Positions 1 through 8,241 of a stretch of 64,000 bases of DNA are shown in pieces (within the stretch, counting starts at the first letter, position 1; each line of letters begins with the position of its first letter). The stretch lies in the NCBI GenBank assembly GCA_964563135.1, contig CAZLWV010000007.1, forward strand, positions 28,828 through 92,827, given 5' to 3'. Source of the stretch: JAAYAY01 sp964563135. Its GTDB lineage: Bacteria; Planctomycetota; Planctomycetia; Pirellulales; Thermoguttaceae. The notes beneath the pieces are model-generated. The model made no database searches, was not told where the DNA came from, and saw only the letters and a list, made by a program, of their open reading frames with translations. Both the position numbers and the translations under genes were made by a program.

Positions 1-298
1 GCACGCAACCGTCGCCGAACTTCTCAATTGCCTCGTCAATATGTTGCTGCGTCAGTTTCGGCCAGCCGGCAGTCGGCGAAATGACTTTCCAAAGAGAAGT
101 CTCTCCCTTGAACGCGGCCATGTCGGAAGGCGTGTTCTCGAACCCGAAACCATTAAAACGAAGTTCATCCGACTGGAAGATATTGTGGTCGGACGGGCAG
201 ATGAAATTTCACGAATCCAACGACTCGGGGTTTTTCAGCGACTTCTTCTCTTCTGATGCCAGCCGGCGTTCCAGTTTCTTTGGGGTCCCCGTTTTGGG
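1..298 (-). pseudogene. Unidentified reading-frame fragment behind the DinD-like head
   Basis: Reading leftward in the frame shifted relative to the DinD-like head there is a plausible protein stretch: a charged run ending in NPESLDS, an in-frame TGA at 211-209, then about 69 open codons to the window edge, containing FNGFGFENTPSDMAAF and LTQQHIDEAIEKFGDG. The composition looks like real protein and not a shadow frame. I do not recognise the family. It may be the back half of a second gene fused to dinD by a deletion, or the continuation of the same gene after a frameshift plus a nonsense change. The left end lies outside the window, so its length is unknown. Confidence 0.35.
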
Positions 299-587
299 CC
301 GTCAAGTAGCAGGCGTAACGGGTGAGCATGATATCGTCGATTTCGCGCTGGCTACCGGAGCCCAGGTCGACCATTTTGTTGACGTCAACAAAATGGTCGG
401 CGATCGAATGGCCCGACGCTTTGCAAGCCGTTCTTGCCTTGCTGATCACGAGTGTGAAGTTGCGCCATTCGGTGTAGCCCAGCAGGTGCTGAAGGTCGCG
501 CGCGAGCCAGTATTCGACGCCGTTTTCGGTCTGCTGGGCATGGGCCTCGAAGGTGCTGGTCAGTGTCTGGATCAGTTCAGTTTTCAT
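165..587 (-). pseudogene. DinD-like protein, N-terminal part only (broken)
   Basis: The first ~97 of 140 residues match the N-terminal half of DNA-damage-inducible protein D: GVEYWLARDLQHLLGY, then DHFVDVNKMV, LGSGSQRE and TRYACYLTAQNGDPK. Immediately after QNGDPK the similarity stops and the frame continues with unrelated sequence to a stop at 165. Full DinD proteins are about 270-290 residues, so half is missing. E. coli DinD is SOS-induced and inhibits RecA-mediated strand exchange; whether this head alone does anything is doubtful. The ATG at 587 has GGGA about 10 nt upstream. A promoter with a dyad lies just upstream (617-645). I read this as a disrupted gene; a sequencing frameshift cannot be excluded. 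Confidence 0.7.
368..399. repeat. 32-bp perfect palindrome inside the DinD-like gene
   Basis: Both 16-base arms are exact reverse complements with no spacer; the centre is GAC|GTC at 383/384. It encodes the conserved DinD block DHFVDVNKMVD, so the symmetry may partly come from the amino-acid sequence, but a perfect 32-mer is long for chance. Confidence 0.85.
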
Positions 588-616
588 ATGTCGGTCCCTG
601 TCGGCTGAGCAACTTG

Positions 617-645
617 GTTATTGGAGGCGGTGTACACCGCTGCAA
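617..645 (-). promoter_or_regulatory. Putative promoter of the DinD-like gene
   Basis: On the minus strand TTGCAG (645-640) and AATAAC (622-617) are separated by exactly 17 bases, about 30 nt before the ATG at 587. The -10 is a weak match. The 14-bp palindrome at 627-640 fills most of the spacer, which is a classic repressor position. Confidence 0.4.
627..640. promoter_or_regulatory. Candidate operator palindrome GCGGTGTACACCGC
   Basis: A perfect 14-bp palindrome between the -35 and -10 of the DinD-like promoter. DinD homologues are SOS genes, so a LexA-type site is the natural guess, but I found no matching copy in front of recA in this window. Confidence 0.45.
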
Positions 646-942
646 CCATCTCGTTGAACTTCGACCACCGGCCTTCAGCTCGCCAGGCAAATCACGACAG
701 CTCTGCCCCTGCCGCTGACCATCGGCGGACAAATCGCCGCACCCCACCTATCCAGGGGATACGATACTGGCAACCGTTCCGGCAGAATGGTAATCTAAGG
801 AGAGAGGGTTCAGCCTCAGACAGTGAGGCACGGGTAACAAGGGGGCTGCTCTTCCCTGTCGGCACAGTTTCTCCGGCATTGATTCCTCGCACGCGCAGAT
901 GGCTGATCCGTTCGGAGTTCCTCCAATCCTGTCGGGCTTCCC
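646..942. other. Non-coding stretch before the kinase gene
   Basis: No reading frame with recognisable protein character on either strand and no convincing promoter or terminator beyond those listed to its left. Confidence 0.5.
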
Positions 943-2499
943 ATGCCCAAGCTGACCGCAGATAGATTTCTCGAGTTGGTGGGAAAGAGCAAGCTGGTCG
1001 ACCACGACCGCTGGCAGCAGTTCCTCGCCGCTCTCGGGGACCGGACCGGTTGCCAGTCCGACCCCCAGCCCGCCTCGAAGCCCGACCCGCGGCAGTTGGC
1101 CGATCAGCTTGTCGAGAAAGAGCTGCTCACCCGCTGGCAGGCCGACAAGCTCCTGGAAGGTCGCCACAAGGGTTTCGTTGTCGGAAAGTACAAGCTCCTC
1201 GGCCATCTCGGCACCGGCGGCATGAGTACCGTCTACCTGGCCGAGCATCTCCTCATGCACCGGCGCGTGGCCATCAAGGTCCTGCCCAAGTCTCGCGGTA
1301 CCGACACCGAATCCTCTTACCTCGAACGATTCCACCGCGAAGCCCAGGCCATCGCCTCTCTGGACCACGTCAACATCGTTCGCGCGTATGATATCGACAA
1401 CGAGGGGGACACGCACTACCTGGTGATGGAGTACATCAACGGGCACGATCTCAACTACATCGTGCACGAGTCGGGTCCGCTCGACTACATCACCGCCGCA
1501 CGCTACACCCGCCAGGCTGCCCGGGGGCTCCATTACGCCCACTCCGTCGGCCTCATTCATCGCGACGTCAAGCCGGCCAACCTCCTGGTCGATGCCGACG
1601 GGGTCGTCAAGATTCTCGATCTCGGCCTGGCCCGGTTCATCGCCGAAGAGGAGCGGGCGTCGCTCACCGTGGCCTACGACGAAAACGTGCTCGGCACCGC
1701 CGACTACCTGGCGCCCGAACAGGCCATCGACAGCCACGGCGTCGATGCCCGCGCCGACATCTACGCCCTCGGATGCTCCCTCTACTACTTCCTCACAGGA
1801 CACCCGCCTTTCACCGAGGGGACCCTCACCCAGCGGCTGATGTCGCACCAGAAAGACCCGCCGCCGGATATCTGCAACGATCGCAAGGACGCGCCGCCGG
1901 GGCTGGTGAGAATCTGCCTGAAAATGATGGCAAAGAAGCCGACCGACCGCTACCGGAATTGCGCCGAGGTCGCCCGTGCCCTTGGCGACTGGCTGGCCGA
2001 GCAGGGGATCAACGATCCCGATCCGACCGCTTGCGGCGACGTCGGCAGTTCCTCGAGCCGCCTCCTTGTGGCCGCCGCCATAACCGCTGCCGATGCCGGC
2101 GCACCGGCCGACGGAGGTTCATCGCGGATCCGCAGGGCCCGGGCAATCGGCGAGCCTTTGCCCAACCGGGTGACCGCCAAGGCCCTCGACCTGCCCGTCC
2201 GAACCGCCTCGTTTCTCCCCACCGCGCAGCCCCTGGGAATCGAGCTGGCCCTCGACCAGGAGTCGGCCACCGAGGGCCTGCCCATCGCCAGGTCCTACGA
2301 GCAGGACACCGAAGTCCCGATCCGGACCGCAATCGAACGATCGGCTCCGCGACAGGTGCGGGAGAAGGCCGAAGCCCCGGCCCGGCGGGCCCCCGCCTCC
2401 AAGCCCAAAGCGCACGAGCTTCCGCTCTGGGCCTGGATTGCCCTGGGCAGCAGCGCACTGGTCATTCTTCTCCTGCTGGCCAAGATCATCTTCGGCTGA
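943..2499 (+). CDS. Membrane-anchored Ser/Thr protein kinase (Pkn/Hanks type)
   Basis: A 518-residue protein kinase that phosphorylates Ser/Thr of unknown partners. After an ~80-residue N-terminal segment of the kind seen in planctomycete kinases, the kinase domain spans about 82-345: glycine loop GTGGMSTVYLAEH, VAIKV lysine, catalytic HRDVKPANLL, a DLG in place of DFG, and APEQAI with DIYALGC. A Pro/Ala/Arg-rich linker follows and a single C-terminal membrane helix (about 491-513, WAWIALGSSALVILLLL) with a very short tail. The kinase is therefore cytoplasmic and tail-anchored with no extracytoplasmic sensor domain. No strong Shine-Dalgarno precedes the ATG, but the N-terminus is well formed from this start. 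It stands alone; the next gene is convergent. Confidence 0.95.
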   Translation: MPKLTADRFLELVGKSKLVDHDRWQQFLAALGDRTGCQSDPQPASKPDPRQLADQLVEKELLTRWQADKLLEGRHKGFVVGKYKLLGHLGTGGMSTVYLAEHLLMHRRVAIKVLPKSRGTDTESSYLERFHREAQAIASLDHVNIVRAYDIDNEGDTHYLVMEYINGHDLNYIVHESGPLDYITAARYTRQAARGLHYAHSVGLIHRDVKPANLLVDADGVVKILDLGLARFIAEEERASLTVAYDENVLGTADYLAPEQAIDSHGVDARADIYALGCSLYYFLTGHPPFTEGTLTQRLMSHQKDPPPDICNDRKDAPPGLVRICLKMMAKKPTDRYRNCAEVARALGDWLAEQGINDPDPTACGDVGSSSSRLLVAAAITAADAGAPADGGSSRIRRARAIGEPLPNRVTAKALDLPVRTASFLPTAQPLGIELALDQESATEGLPIARSYEQDTEVPIRTAIERSAPRQVREKAEAPARRAPASKPKAHELPLWAWIALGSSALVILLLLAKIIFG

Positions 2500-2505
2500 C
2501 TCCGA

Positions 2506-3570
2506 TCAGACGCCAGCCGCCGCCCTCTTCTCCCGACGCGATCGCTGCGCTGGCGGCCCGATCTTCTTTCCAACCGCCTCGGCAACCCGACGAACAAGCT
2601 CCATCGTCTCCTCGAACTGCTGGAAGGTCAGCGACTGGTAGCCGTCGGAAAGCGCTTTTTCCGGATCGGGATGGACTTCGAGAATCAGCCCGTCGGCCCC
2701 CGCCGCCACCGCCGCCGCCGCGGTTCGCGGCACCAGGCTCGTGTGCCCCGTGCCGTGGCTCGGGTCGACGATCACGGGCAGATGGGTCCGCTCGTGCAGA
2801 TAGGGCACGGTGGCCACCGGCAACGTGAAGCGTGTGTGGGTCTCAAAGGTGCGGATCCCCCGTTCGCAGAGCATCACGTTCTGATTGCCGGCGTTGAGGA
2901 TGTATTCCGAGGCCAGCAGCAGCTCGTCGAGGGTCGCCGCAGCGCCCCGTTTGAGCAGCACCGGCTTGTTCACCACGCCGACTGCCTCGAGCAGCGGATA
3001 GTTCTGCATGTTCCTCGCCCCGATCTGCAGCACATCGGCATATTTCGCCACCAGCGGAACGTCGGCCGCAGCGATCACCTCGGTCACCACCGGCAGCCCG
3101 GTTTCCGCCCGCGCGGCCGCCAGAATCCGGAGCCCCTCTTCCTTCAGCCCCTGGAAACTGTAGGGGCTCGTTCGCGGCTTGAACGCGCCGCCCCTGAGCG
3201 CGGTGGCGCCGGCCGCCTTCACCGCCCGGGCCGTCGCCAGAGTCTGCTCCTCGCTCTCCACCGAACATGGACCGGCAATCACCCCCAGGTGGCAGTTGCC
3301 GACTGACAGCGAGCCGGTCTGCACGATCGTCCGTTCCCGTTTGACCTCCAGGCTGGCCACCTTGTAGGGAGCCAGAATCGGCACGACCTCGGCTACTCCG
3401 GGACCGCTTTCCAGCGACTGCCGGTATTCGTCTCGCTTGTCGCCGATCGCGGCAATCACCGTCCGCTCCGTGCCCTGAATCACATGCGACTTGAGGCCCA
3501 ACTCTTCGACTCGCCGGATCATGTGTTCGATCTCCTCCTCCGCTGCCCCCTGTTTCATAACCACAATCAT
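2506..3570 (-). CDS. aroF: 3-deoxy-7-phosphoheptulonate synthase (DAHP synthase)
   Basis: Condenses phosphoenolpyruvate and erythrose 4-phosphate, the first step of the shikimate pathway to aromatic amino acids. The 354-residue protein has the N-terminal ferredoxin/ACT-like regulatory domain (about 1-70, starting MIVVMKQGA) typical of the type I-beta enzymes of Thermotoga and Bacillus, then the TIM barrel with AGPCSVE, ALRGGAFKPRTSPYSFQG, the ARNMQNYPLL strand, LKRG, CERGIRTFE and VDPSHGTGH, carrying the metal- and substrate-binding residues. Type I-beta enzymes of this layout are usually feedback-regulated through the small domain. AGGT lies about 7 nt before the ATG. It converges on the kinase gene with only 6 nt between stops and has no other pathway gene beside it. 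Confidence 0.95.
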   Translation of the reverse strand: MIVVMKQGAAEEEIEHMIRRVEELGLKSHVIQGTERTVIAAIGDKRDEYRQSLESGPGVAEVVPILAPYKVASLEVKRERTIVQTGSLSVGNCHLGVIAGPCSVESEEQTLATARAVKAAGATALRGGAFKPRTSPYSFQGLKEEGLRILAAARAETGLPVVTEVIAAADVPLVAKYADVLQIGARNMQNYPLLEAVGVVNKPVLLKRGAAATLDELLLASEYILNAGNQNVMLCERGIRTFETHTRFTLPVATVPYLHERTHLPVIVDPSHGTGHTSLVPRTAAAAVAAGADGLILEVHPDPEKALSDGYQSLTFQQFEETMELVRRVAEAVGKKIGPPAQRSRREKRAAAGV

Positions 3571-3780
3571 GACAACACCTGCTTTCTTCTTGCGTGGTCC
3601 AGAATGTCGTGTTGGTTTCTTGACTGGCCGTCACTCCGGCGGTCGCCTGCCTTCGGATCCGGCCGGTCAGGACCGCGACCGAGCAGATCGCCCAGGGCGA
3701 CTTCCGATTGCCTCGCGTTTCGGTTCGGCTCCGGCTGCGGTCCATCGTTTCCGCCCCGGCAGCACCCGGTTCCCGCAGCA

Positions 3781-3824
3781 AAACAAAAAAAGCCCTGAGA
3801 CCGGATTTCCGAGTCTCAGGGCTT
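3781..3824 (-). terminator. Rho-independent terminator
   Basis: A 12-bp perfect stem (3790-3801 with 3813-3824) and an 11-nt loop are followed, on the minus strand, by a run of seven Ts and TGTTT. It would end the transcript of the large DUF1559-type gene (stop at 4047), leaving ~220 nt of 3' region. Confidence 0.85.
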
Positions 3825-4046
3825 CTGGTGTCTTGTCAGTTTCTAGGATTCGAACCTACAAACCACCTCCGGGCCCGCGACTCGGCGGGATAAAGTAAAA
3901 CCAGAAATAGTAAGCGGTGGTTCGGTTCATAGAGTCTGTTTCGGCCAGCAGGGGGCCCAAAAATTCCCCCATTCCTTCTATTTTCGTGACGCCGGCGGAA
4001 AACGCAAGGGCCAAAGAGGAAAAAACGGACGACCCGCGCATCCCGG
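3825..4046. other. 3' region of the DUF1559 gene with a tRNA-like T-arm sequence
   Basis: No reading frame looks real. On the minus strand GTAGGTTCGAATCCTAG (around 3846-3862) resembles a tRNA T-arm, and CCCGC/GCGGG forms a small hairpin just upstream, but no acceptor stem, D-arm or anticodon arm can be built. Confidence 0.4.
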
Positions 4047-7000
4047 TCACTTCTCCGCGCCCTTGGCAGGCGCCGCCTTCCCCCCGCCCCGCAGACCATC
4101 CAGAAACCGCTCGACTTCGGCCTGGACTCGTTGCGGTTGGAAGACGATCAGGTATCGGGATGGTTTGTCGAACACAACCACCCCCTTGCCGCCGTCGGCC
4201 TCCCAGGTGCCCGCCGCAATCTCTCCCCGCACCCGCTCGCTCAGGGCTCCGGCATCCTCTCCGGCGTCCAGGAGGTCGCCGATCGGATAGAACTCGCGTT
4301 CCGGATGCCCAGCGGCGGCTGCCCGGGTCGTCACCTCGACGGTCCGCTCGTCGATCGCCCGATAGTCCAATCCCAGCGGTTCGAAAAATTGCCCCAGGGC
4401 GGTTCCCAGTGGAGCCTGCGAAACCGTGAGCACCGCGGGCCAGTCGGGCCGTTTCTCCTCTTCCGCCAGCGCCAGCCAGTTCACGGCCACCTGCACCTTC
4501 GCGGCACGTCCCACTTCCTCGAGAATCCGGCCCAGTCCGGTCGGCCGGAAGAAGTTGATCGTGACCGGCTGCTCGAGGCTCGCCGCCGCCCGGGCCCGGC
4601 GCGTGGCCAGACGGAACCTCTCGGCCGGCTGACCGCTCCGCGGAGACAGCCCCCTCGCCACTCGCAGTCGCTCGCAGAACCCCAGGATCTCCAGGTGAAC
4701 GGTTTCCGACTGGGTGATTTCAACCACTCCGGCATTCTCGCGAATCGTACCCCGTCCCCCGCTTCCCTCCCAGGTGCCCGCCGCAATCAAACGCGGAATC
4801 CACGACACAAGCTCCGCCGCAGACGCTGCGTCGGCCGAGATCAGGTCGGCAGCGGAATACCGCACCGTCCGCAGAGCGCCTGAAGCCTGGCCGACACCGG
4901 TAACCCAGATCTGCTCGCCGCGCACAGTCGGTTTCAAACCGCACGACGCCAGAATCGCGTCCAGAGCCTGCCCCACCGCCGTCCCGGTCAGACGCACGCT
5001 CACCGGCCTGTCCAACGAGACCCCGAGAGCCGACATCGTATCCAGATCGAACGAAACCTGCAGCAGACCGAGGTCTTCCATCGATCGGATGGCCTGTCCG
5101 AGCGGCGCGTCGGTAATCGCGATACCCGAAAGAGGCATCTGCAAACGGTCGCTGAGGGCAACCGGAGCGGGCTCGGCGGCTCCGGGTCCTTCTGCCGGTT
5201 CGGGAGCGGCAGGCTCTGCGGCCGGAGAGGCAACCGGTTCCTTCGCAGAAGGTGTTGGCTCCACCGGCCCCAGCGCGGGGGGCGGCGGCTCCACTCCAAC
5301 CACCTGCCCGTCGGGCGGGGATGCGGGACTGACAGACTCGCCGCCGGCAGCGGTCGCCAATTGCTCCAGCACCGTGGGGTCAATGCTGGACGACAAGAAC
5401 CGCGCCGAGCCGTCGGCCATGCCCACGCACATTCCCCCGGGCTGTCCGCTGCCAAAACCGTCTGGCCCGTTGATGTACGGTTTGCGGGTAAACCCGCGGA
5501 CGGTGGCAGGCCCGCCTGACGCCCAGGAGCCGAGTTGCCCGCTGACACCAACCGTGGCAATCGTGTTGCTCGCTCCGTCAGGAACATCGGTCAGACGACG
5601 GCTCTTCTGGTAGCCGAATATGCCCGCGCGGCGGTCGTCGCGAGGCAGATCGGCCGCATCGGCGCCGACACCGGCAACGCCCACATAATGGGTGACCGGA
5701 AATCCGGACTCCGTCTGGCGGACGGCCACTGCCGGATTCTGCACGGCGTCGAGCGTCCGCGTCGTGACCGGCCGGTTCTTCGCACTGTCCCACGAGTAGC
5801 TCGGGTTAAGATCCTGCGCCCACGGCTCGTGCCCCAGATAGGGCAGCATCGCCGTGATCCAGCTCAGCACTTTGTCGGGGGGCAAAGGTCCACTGTTGAT
5901 CGCGCCCGCCGGCGCCGCCTGTTTCGCCTCATCGTAGGACACGATCGCTCGGTGGAGCCCGCTCTGGAGCGTGGCGTCGAGCTTGCCCGCCGCTCGATAC
6001 CAGTCGGCCTGGATCGCATCTCGGCTGTCGGCCGCCGCGTCCGTCCACGAAGGCGAATTCTTGCCACAATCGGCGCGGAGCCAGACGCATTGACTGGCCA
6101 CTTCCAGATGGGCGCTGGCCAGAGCGGCCGCAGCCCCAGTCAGGGCCAGGCGGTATCCAGCGGCCGACTCGGCGGTTGCCCCTCCCGCGCCGGCGGGAGC
6201 TGCCAGTTCGTCGAGCCGGGCGGCAAGCACCGATTTTGCCTGCGGAATCCACTGCTCCAAGGCCGCTCTCACCTTGTCGGCAACGGTCTGGCCCTCACAC
6301 AGCAGCCCCACTTCCGCCAGCGCCAGGTCGGCGCGGTCAAAGCTCAACGACAAGGCCGACGGAAGACTCCAGACGAGCCGCCATGCATCCCGCCCCGACG
6401 GCCAGACGTCGAGCCAGTCTGCCGGCATCGGCCAACCGGCTTCCGTGGCCGCCTGAAGATCCAGGGCCAGAAAAAAATCGGCGTCGGCAGGTGCCACTTC
6501 CAGAAGCGGCCGGAGCAACCCCAACTCTGCAGGCTTCCGGCCCCGCTGGACCAACTGCCGCAGAAGGCTCTCTTCGCCCGTCACGATCGTCCGCTCGTCC
6601 AGCACAACAAAGGCCCGTTGCCACGTGGGCCGCGCCAACTTTCGAAGTTGAACCCCGCCAACCTCCCCAGCCAGCACCGTGCCCGCAGCCCCAAGCCGGA
6701 TCGCGCTCTGGCCTGGAGTGAGCGTGATCACCACAACCCCGGTCTCCGACCAGGTAGACAGGTCGGAAGAAGCCCAAGTCAGATGCTGAACCGCGTTGGG
6801 CTTCAGACCAAACCCCTGAAACAGCTTCTCCATGATCGCCTGCGTCACGGGAGGAACTGCCTTCAAAAGCGGGGCCAATTGGCCTGCCGCTTCGCTGCCG
6901 GCGATGTCAAGGCTCAGCACGAACTCCGGACGGTCCGGCACCCAACGGTCGTCGTACTCCGGCAGCACCGTGGCAGGCACCTGGGCAGCGCCGGGATCGG

Positions 7001-7715
7001 CTGCAGCCACCGGAGGCTTTGGACTCCTGTCTGGCTGCGGTCTCTGATTGCTTCCACCCGACAACAGGGCCCACACCCCCAGTGCCACGACCACCCCGGC
7101 GGCCGGAATCGTGCTCCACCACAGCCAGCGGCGAGTGGCCGCCTCGGCGGGCGATGCCCACTGAGTCAGTGGGGGTGCCGACGCCGGACTTGCCGGGTCC
7201 GGAAGGGGCTGGACGGGTGGCGCCTCGACCGCCGGCGGCCCAAATACCGCCGGGCCCTCGGGGAGGTCTGGAGGAATCGTCGGCGGGGGAGTGCCAGAGC
7301 CCGCCGCTGGCCCCGCCGCCCCGGCTGATAGACCCGCCGCAGCCGCAGCAATCTTGGCTGCCGCTGGCTTCTTCGGCCGCTCCTCCATGGTCGAGGGAAG
7401 CGGTGCCGTCGATCCGGCCAACGGTGGTGGAACGGAGATGGCTGCCACTCTCGCTGATGCCGCTGGAGCGGGGATCGGCTCAGGCTTCTCCGCCACAGCA
7501 CGCGGCGGCTCCTCGGCCGGGGGGGAGGAAGTGGCGGGTCCCGGCTGGTCCAGTTCCGCTGGTTCTTCCGGCGCCTGCCAACCGGCAGGCGCCACGATCT
7601 GAACCATGCTCCCGCACTTCGGGCACATCACGATCTGCCCGATTGCCGACTTGTCGCGCACATTGAGCCGCGCTTCGCAGGTCGTGCAGGTGATGGTGAA
7701 GAGCGCGTCGGCCAA
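4047..7715 (-). CDS. Giant zinc-ribbon membrane protein with DUF1559-type domain and duplicated STN-like units
   Basis: I place the start at TTG 7715 (1222 residues), because the protein then opens directly into a zinc ribbon (CTTC at 10-13, CPKC at 31-34); the frame upstream is GC-rich non-coding-like sequence. A ~150-residue Pro/Ala linker leads to one membrane helix (about 197-220) and a long external part. Around 618-785 lies a planctomycete DUF1559-like domain, with DGASNTIATVG and MCVGMADGSARFLSSSIDP. A second Pro-rich linker follows, then two related units: each has an STN/secretin-N-like fold (about 861-935 and 1045-1128) and then a conserved GTWExxGGxG block (about 975 and 1171). The function is unknown; a cell-surface or envelope role is inferred. 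It ends in a terminator at 3781-3824. Confidence 0.75.
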   Translation of the reverse strand: MADALFTITCTTCEARLNVRDKSAIGQIVMCPKCGSMVQIVAPAGWQAPEEPAELDQPGPATSSPPAEEPPRAVAEKPEPIPAPAASARVAAISVPPPLAGSTAPLPSTMEERPKKPAAAKIAAAAAGLSAGAAGPAAGSGTPPPTIPPDLPEGPAVFGPPAVEAPPVQPLPDPASPASAPPLTQWASPAEAATRRWLWWSTIPAAGVVVALGVWALLSGGSNQRPQPDRSPKPPVAAADPGAAQVPATVLPEYDDRWVPDRPEFVLSLDIAGSEAAGQLAPLLKAVPPVTQAIMEKLFQGFGLKPNAVQHLTWASSDLSTWSETGVVVITLTPGQSAIRLGAAGTVLAGEVGGVQLRKLARPTWQRAFVVLDERTIVTGEESLLRQLVQRGRKPAELGLLRPLLEVAPADADFFLALDLQAATEAGWPMPADWLDVWPSGRDAWRLVWSLPSALSLSFDRADLALAEVGLLCEGQTVADKVRAALEQWIPQAKSVLAARLDELAAPAGAGGATAESAAGYRLALTGAAAALASAHLEVASQCVWLRADCGKNSPSWTDAAADSRDAIQADWYRAAGKLDATLQSGLHRAIVSYDEAKQAAPAGAINSGPLPPDKVLSWITAMLPYLGHEPWAQDLNPSYSWDSAKNRPVTTRTLDAVQNPAVAVRQTESGFPVTHYVGVAGVGADAADLPRDDRRAGIFGYQKSRRLTDVPDGASNTIATVGVSGQLGSWASGGPATVRGFTRKPYINGPDGFGSGQPGGMCVGMADGSARFLSSSIDPTVLEQLATAAGGESVSPASPPDGQVVGVEPPPPALGPVEPTPSAKEPVASPAAEPAAPEPAEGPGAAEPAPVALSDRLQMPLSGIAITDAPLGQAIRSMEDLGLLQVSFDLDTMSALGVSLDRPVSVRLTGTAVGQALDAILASCGLKPTVRGEQIWVTGVGQASGALRTVRYSAADLISADAASAAELVSWIPRLIAAGTWEGSGGRGTIRENAGVVEITQSETVHLEILGFCERLRVARGLSPRSGQPAERFRLATRRARAAASLEQPVTINFFRPTGLGRILEEVGRAAKVQVAVNWLALAEEEKRPDWPAVLTVSQAPLGTALGQFFEPLGLDYRAIDERTVEVTTRAAAAGHPEREFYPIGDLLDAGEDAGALSERVRGEIAAGTWEADGGKGVVVFDKPSRYLIVFQPQRVQAEVERFLDGLRGGGKAAPAKGAEK

Positions 7716-8241
7716 GACAAACAACCTGCTGCTGTTCCAATGTCGGGATCTGAAAGGGAAAGATTCCCCTCCCCAATTGTAGGGCGCTACTGCCGGGGAC
7801 TGCCAGCATCTGGCGGGTTTCAGCAAGAAAACGCCGGGGCTCCGCCCCGGGGCCGGAGCCTCGCTCCCGGGGCCGGGAGGCAACCCACAGACACCCACCG
7901 GAAAGCTGGTCGCAGGCGACCCGCCGGTTGCCAGCGGCCTGGTCCCGTGGCACCAAGTGCCTGCAAAGCCTCTGACCTCCTGGGTCAGGTATGTGCGTCA
8001 CTCAGGTTTCCCGGCGCAGCAGCCCGCCAGACGGTCCACTCAGCCGCTCCACTCCGCACAATCGTTAAAGTCCATTCATATTCACGTCGATAGAAAGACT
8101 ACGTTGCGCGAGCGTCACGTCTGGGGGCATCTCCACTGGACTCTGACAAGAAAAACTCGCCTCAAGAAACTGGCGGTCGTGCCCGTCACGGGCACCAGGC
8201 GATGCGCGAAGGCCGGACCTCATTTGACTGGGAAGCGTGCG
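7716..8241. other. Divergent intergenic region with GC-rich hairpins
   Basis: It lies between two divergently transcribed genes. It contains a 7-bp-arm hairpin CCGGGGC-TCC-GCCCCGG (7834-7850) and two further copies of a GGGGCCGG-type core within 40 bases, then sequence with no recognisable coding character. No clear promoter hexamers were found. Confidence 0.5.

Noticed and set aside
748..1848. Long minus-strand reading frame over the kinase gene
   Set aside because: Shadow of the kinase in a GC-rich genome; no domain, and the opposite strand is plainly coding.
3840..3870. tRNA gene on the minus strand (T-arm-like GTAGGTTCGAATCCTAG, with ACAAGACACCA a few bases later)
   Set aside because: Six extra bases separate the T-arm from the would-be acceptor strand, and no 5' acceptor, D-arm or anticodon arm is found within 300 bases.
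5535..7328. 597-codon plus-strand frame inside the DUF1559 gene
   Set aside because: Arg/Pro/Gly-rich shadow frame without domains, opposite a convincing gene.
7975..8035. SRP (4.5S) RNA, because of TCAGG...AGCAGCCC
   Set aside because: The conserved CCGGAAGG apical loop is missing and the outer helix cannot be formed.
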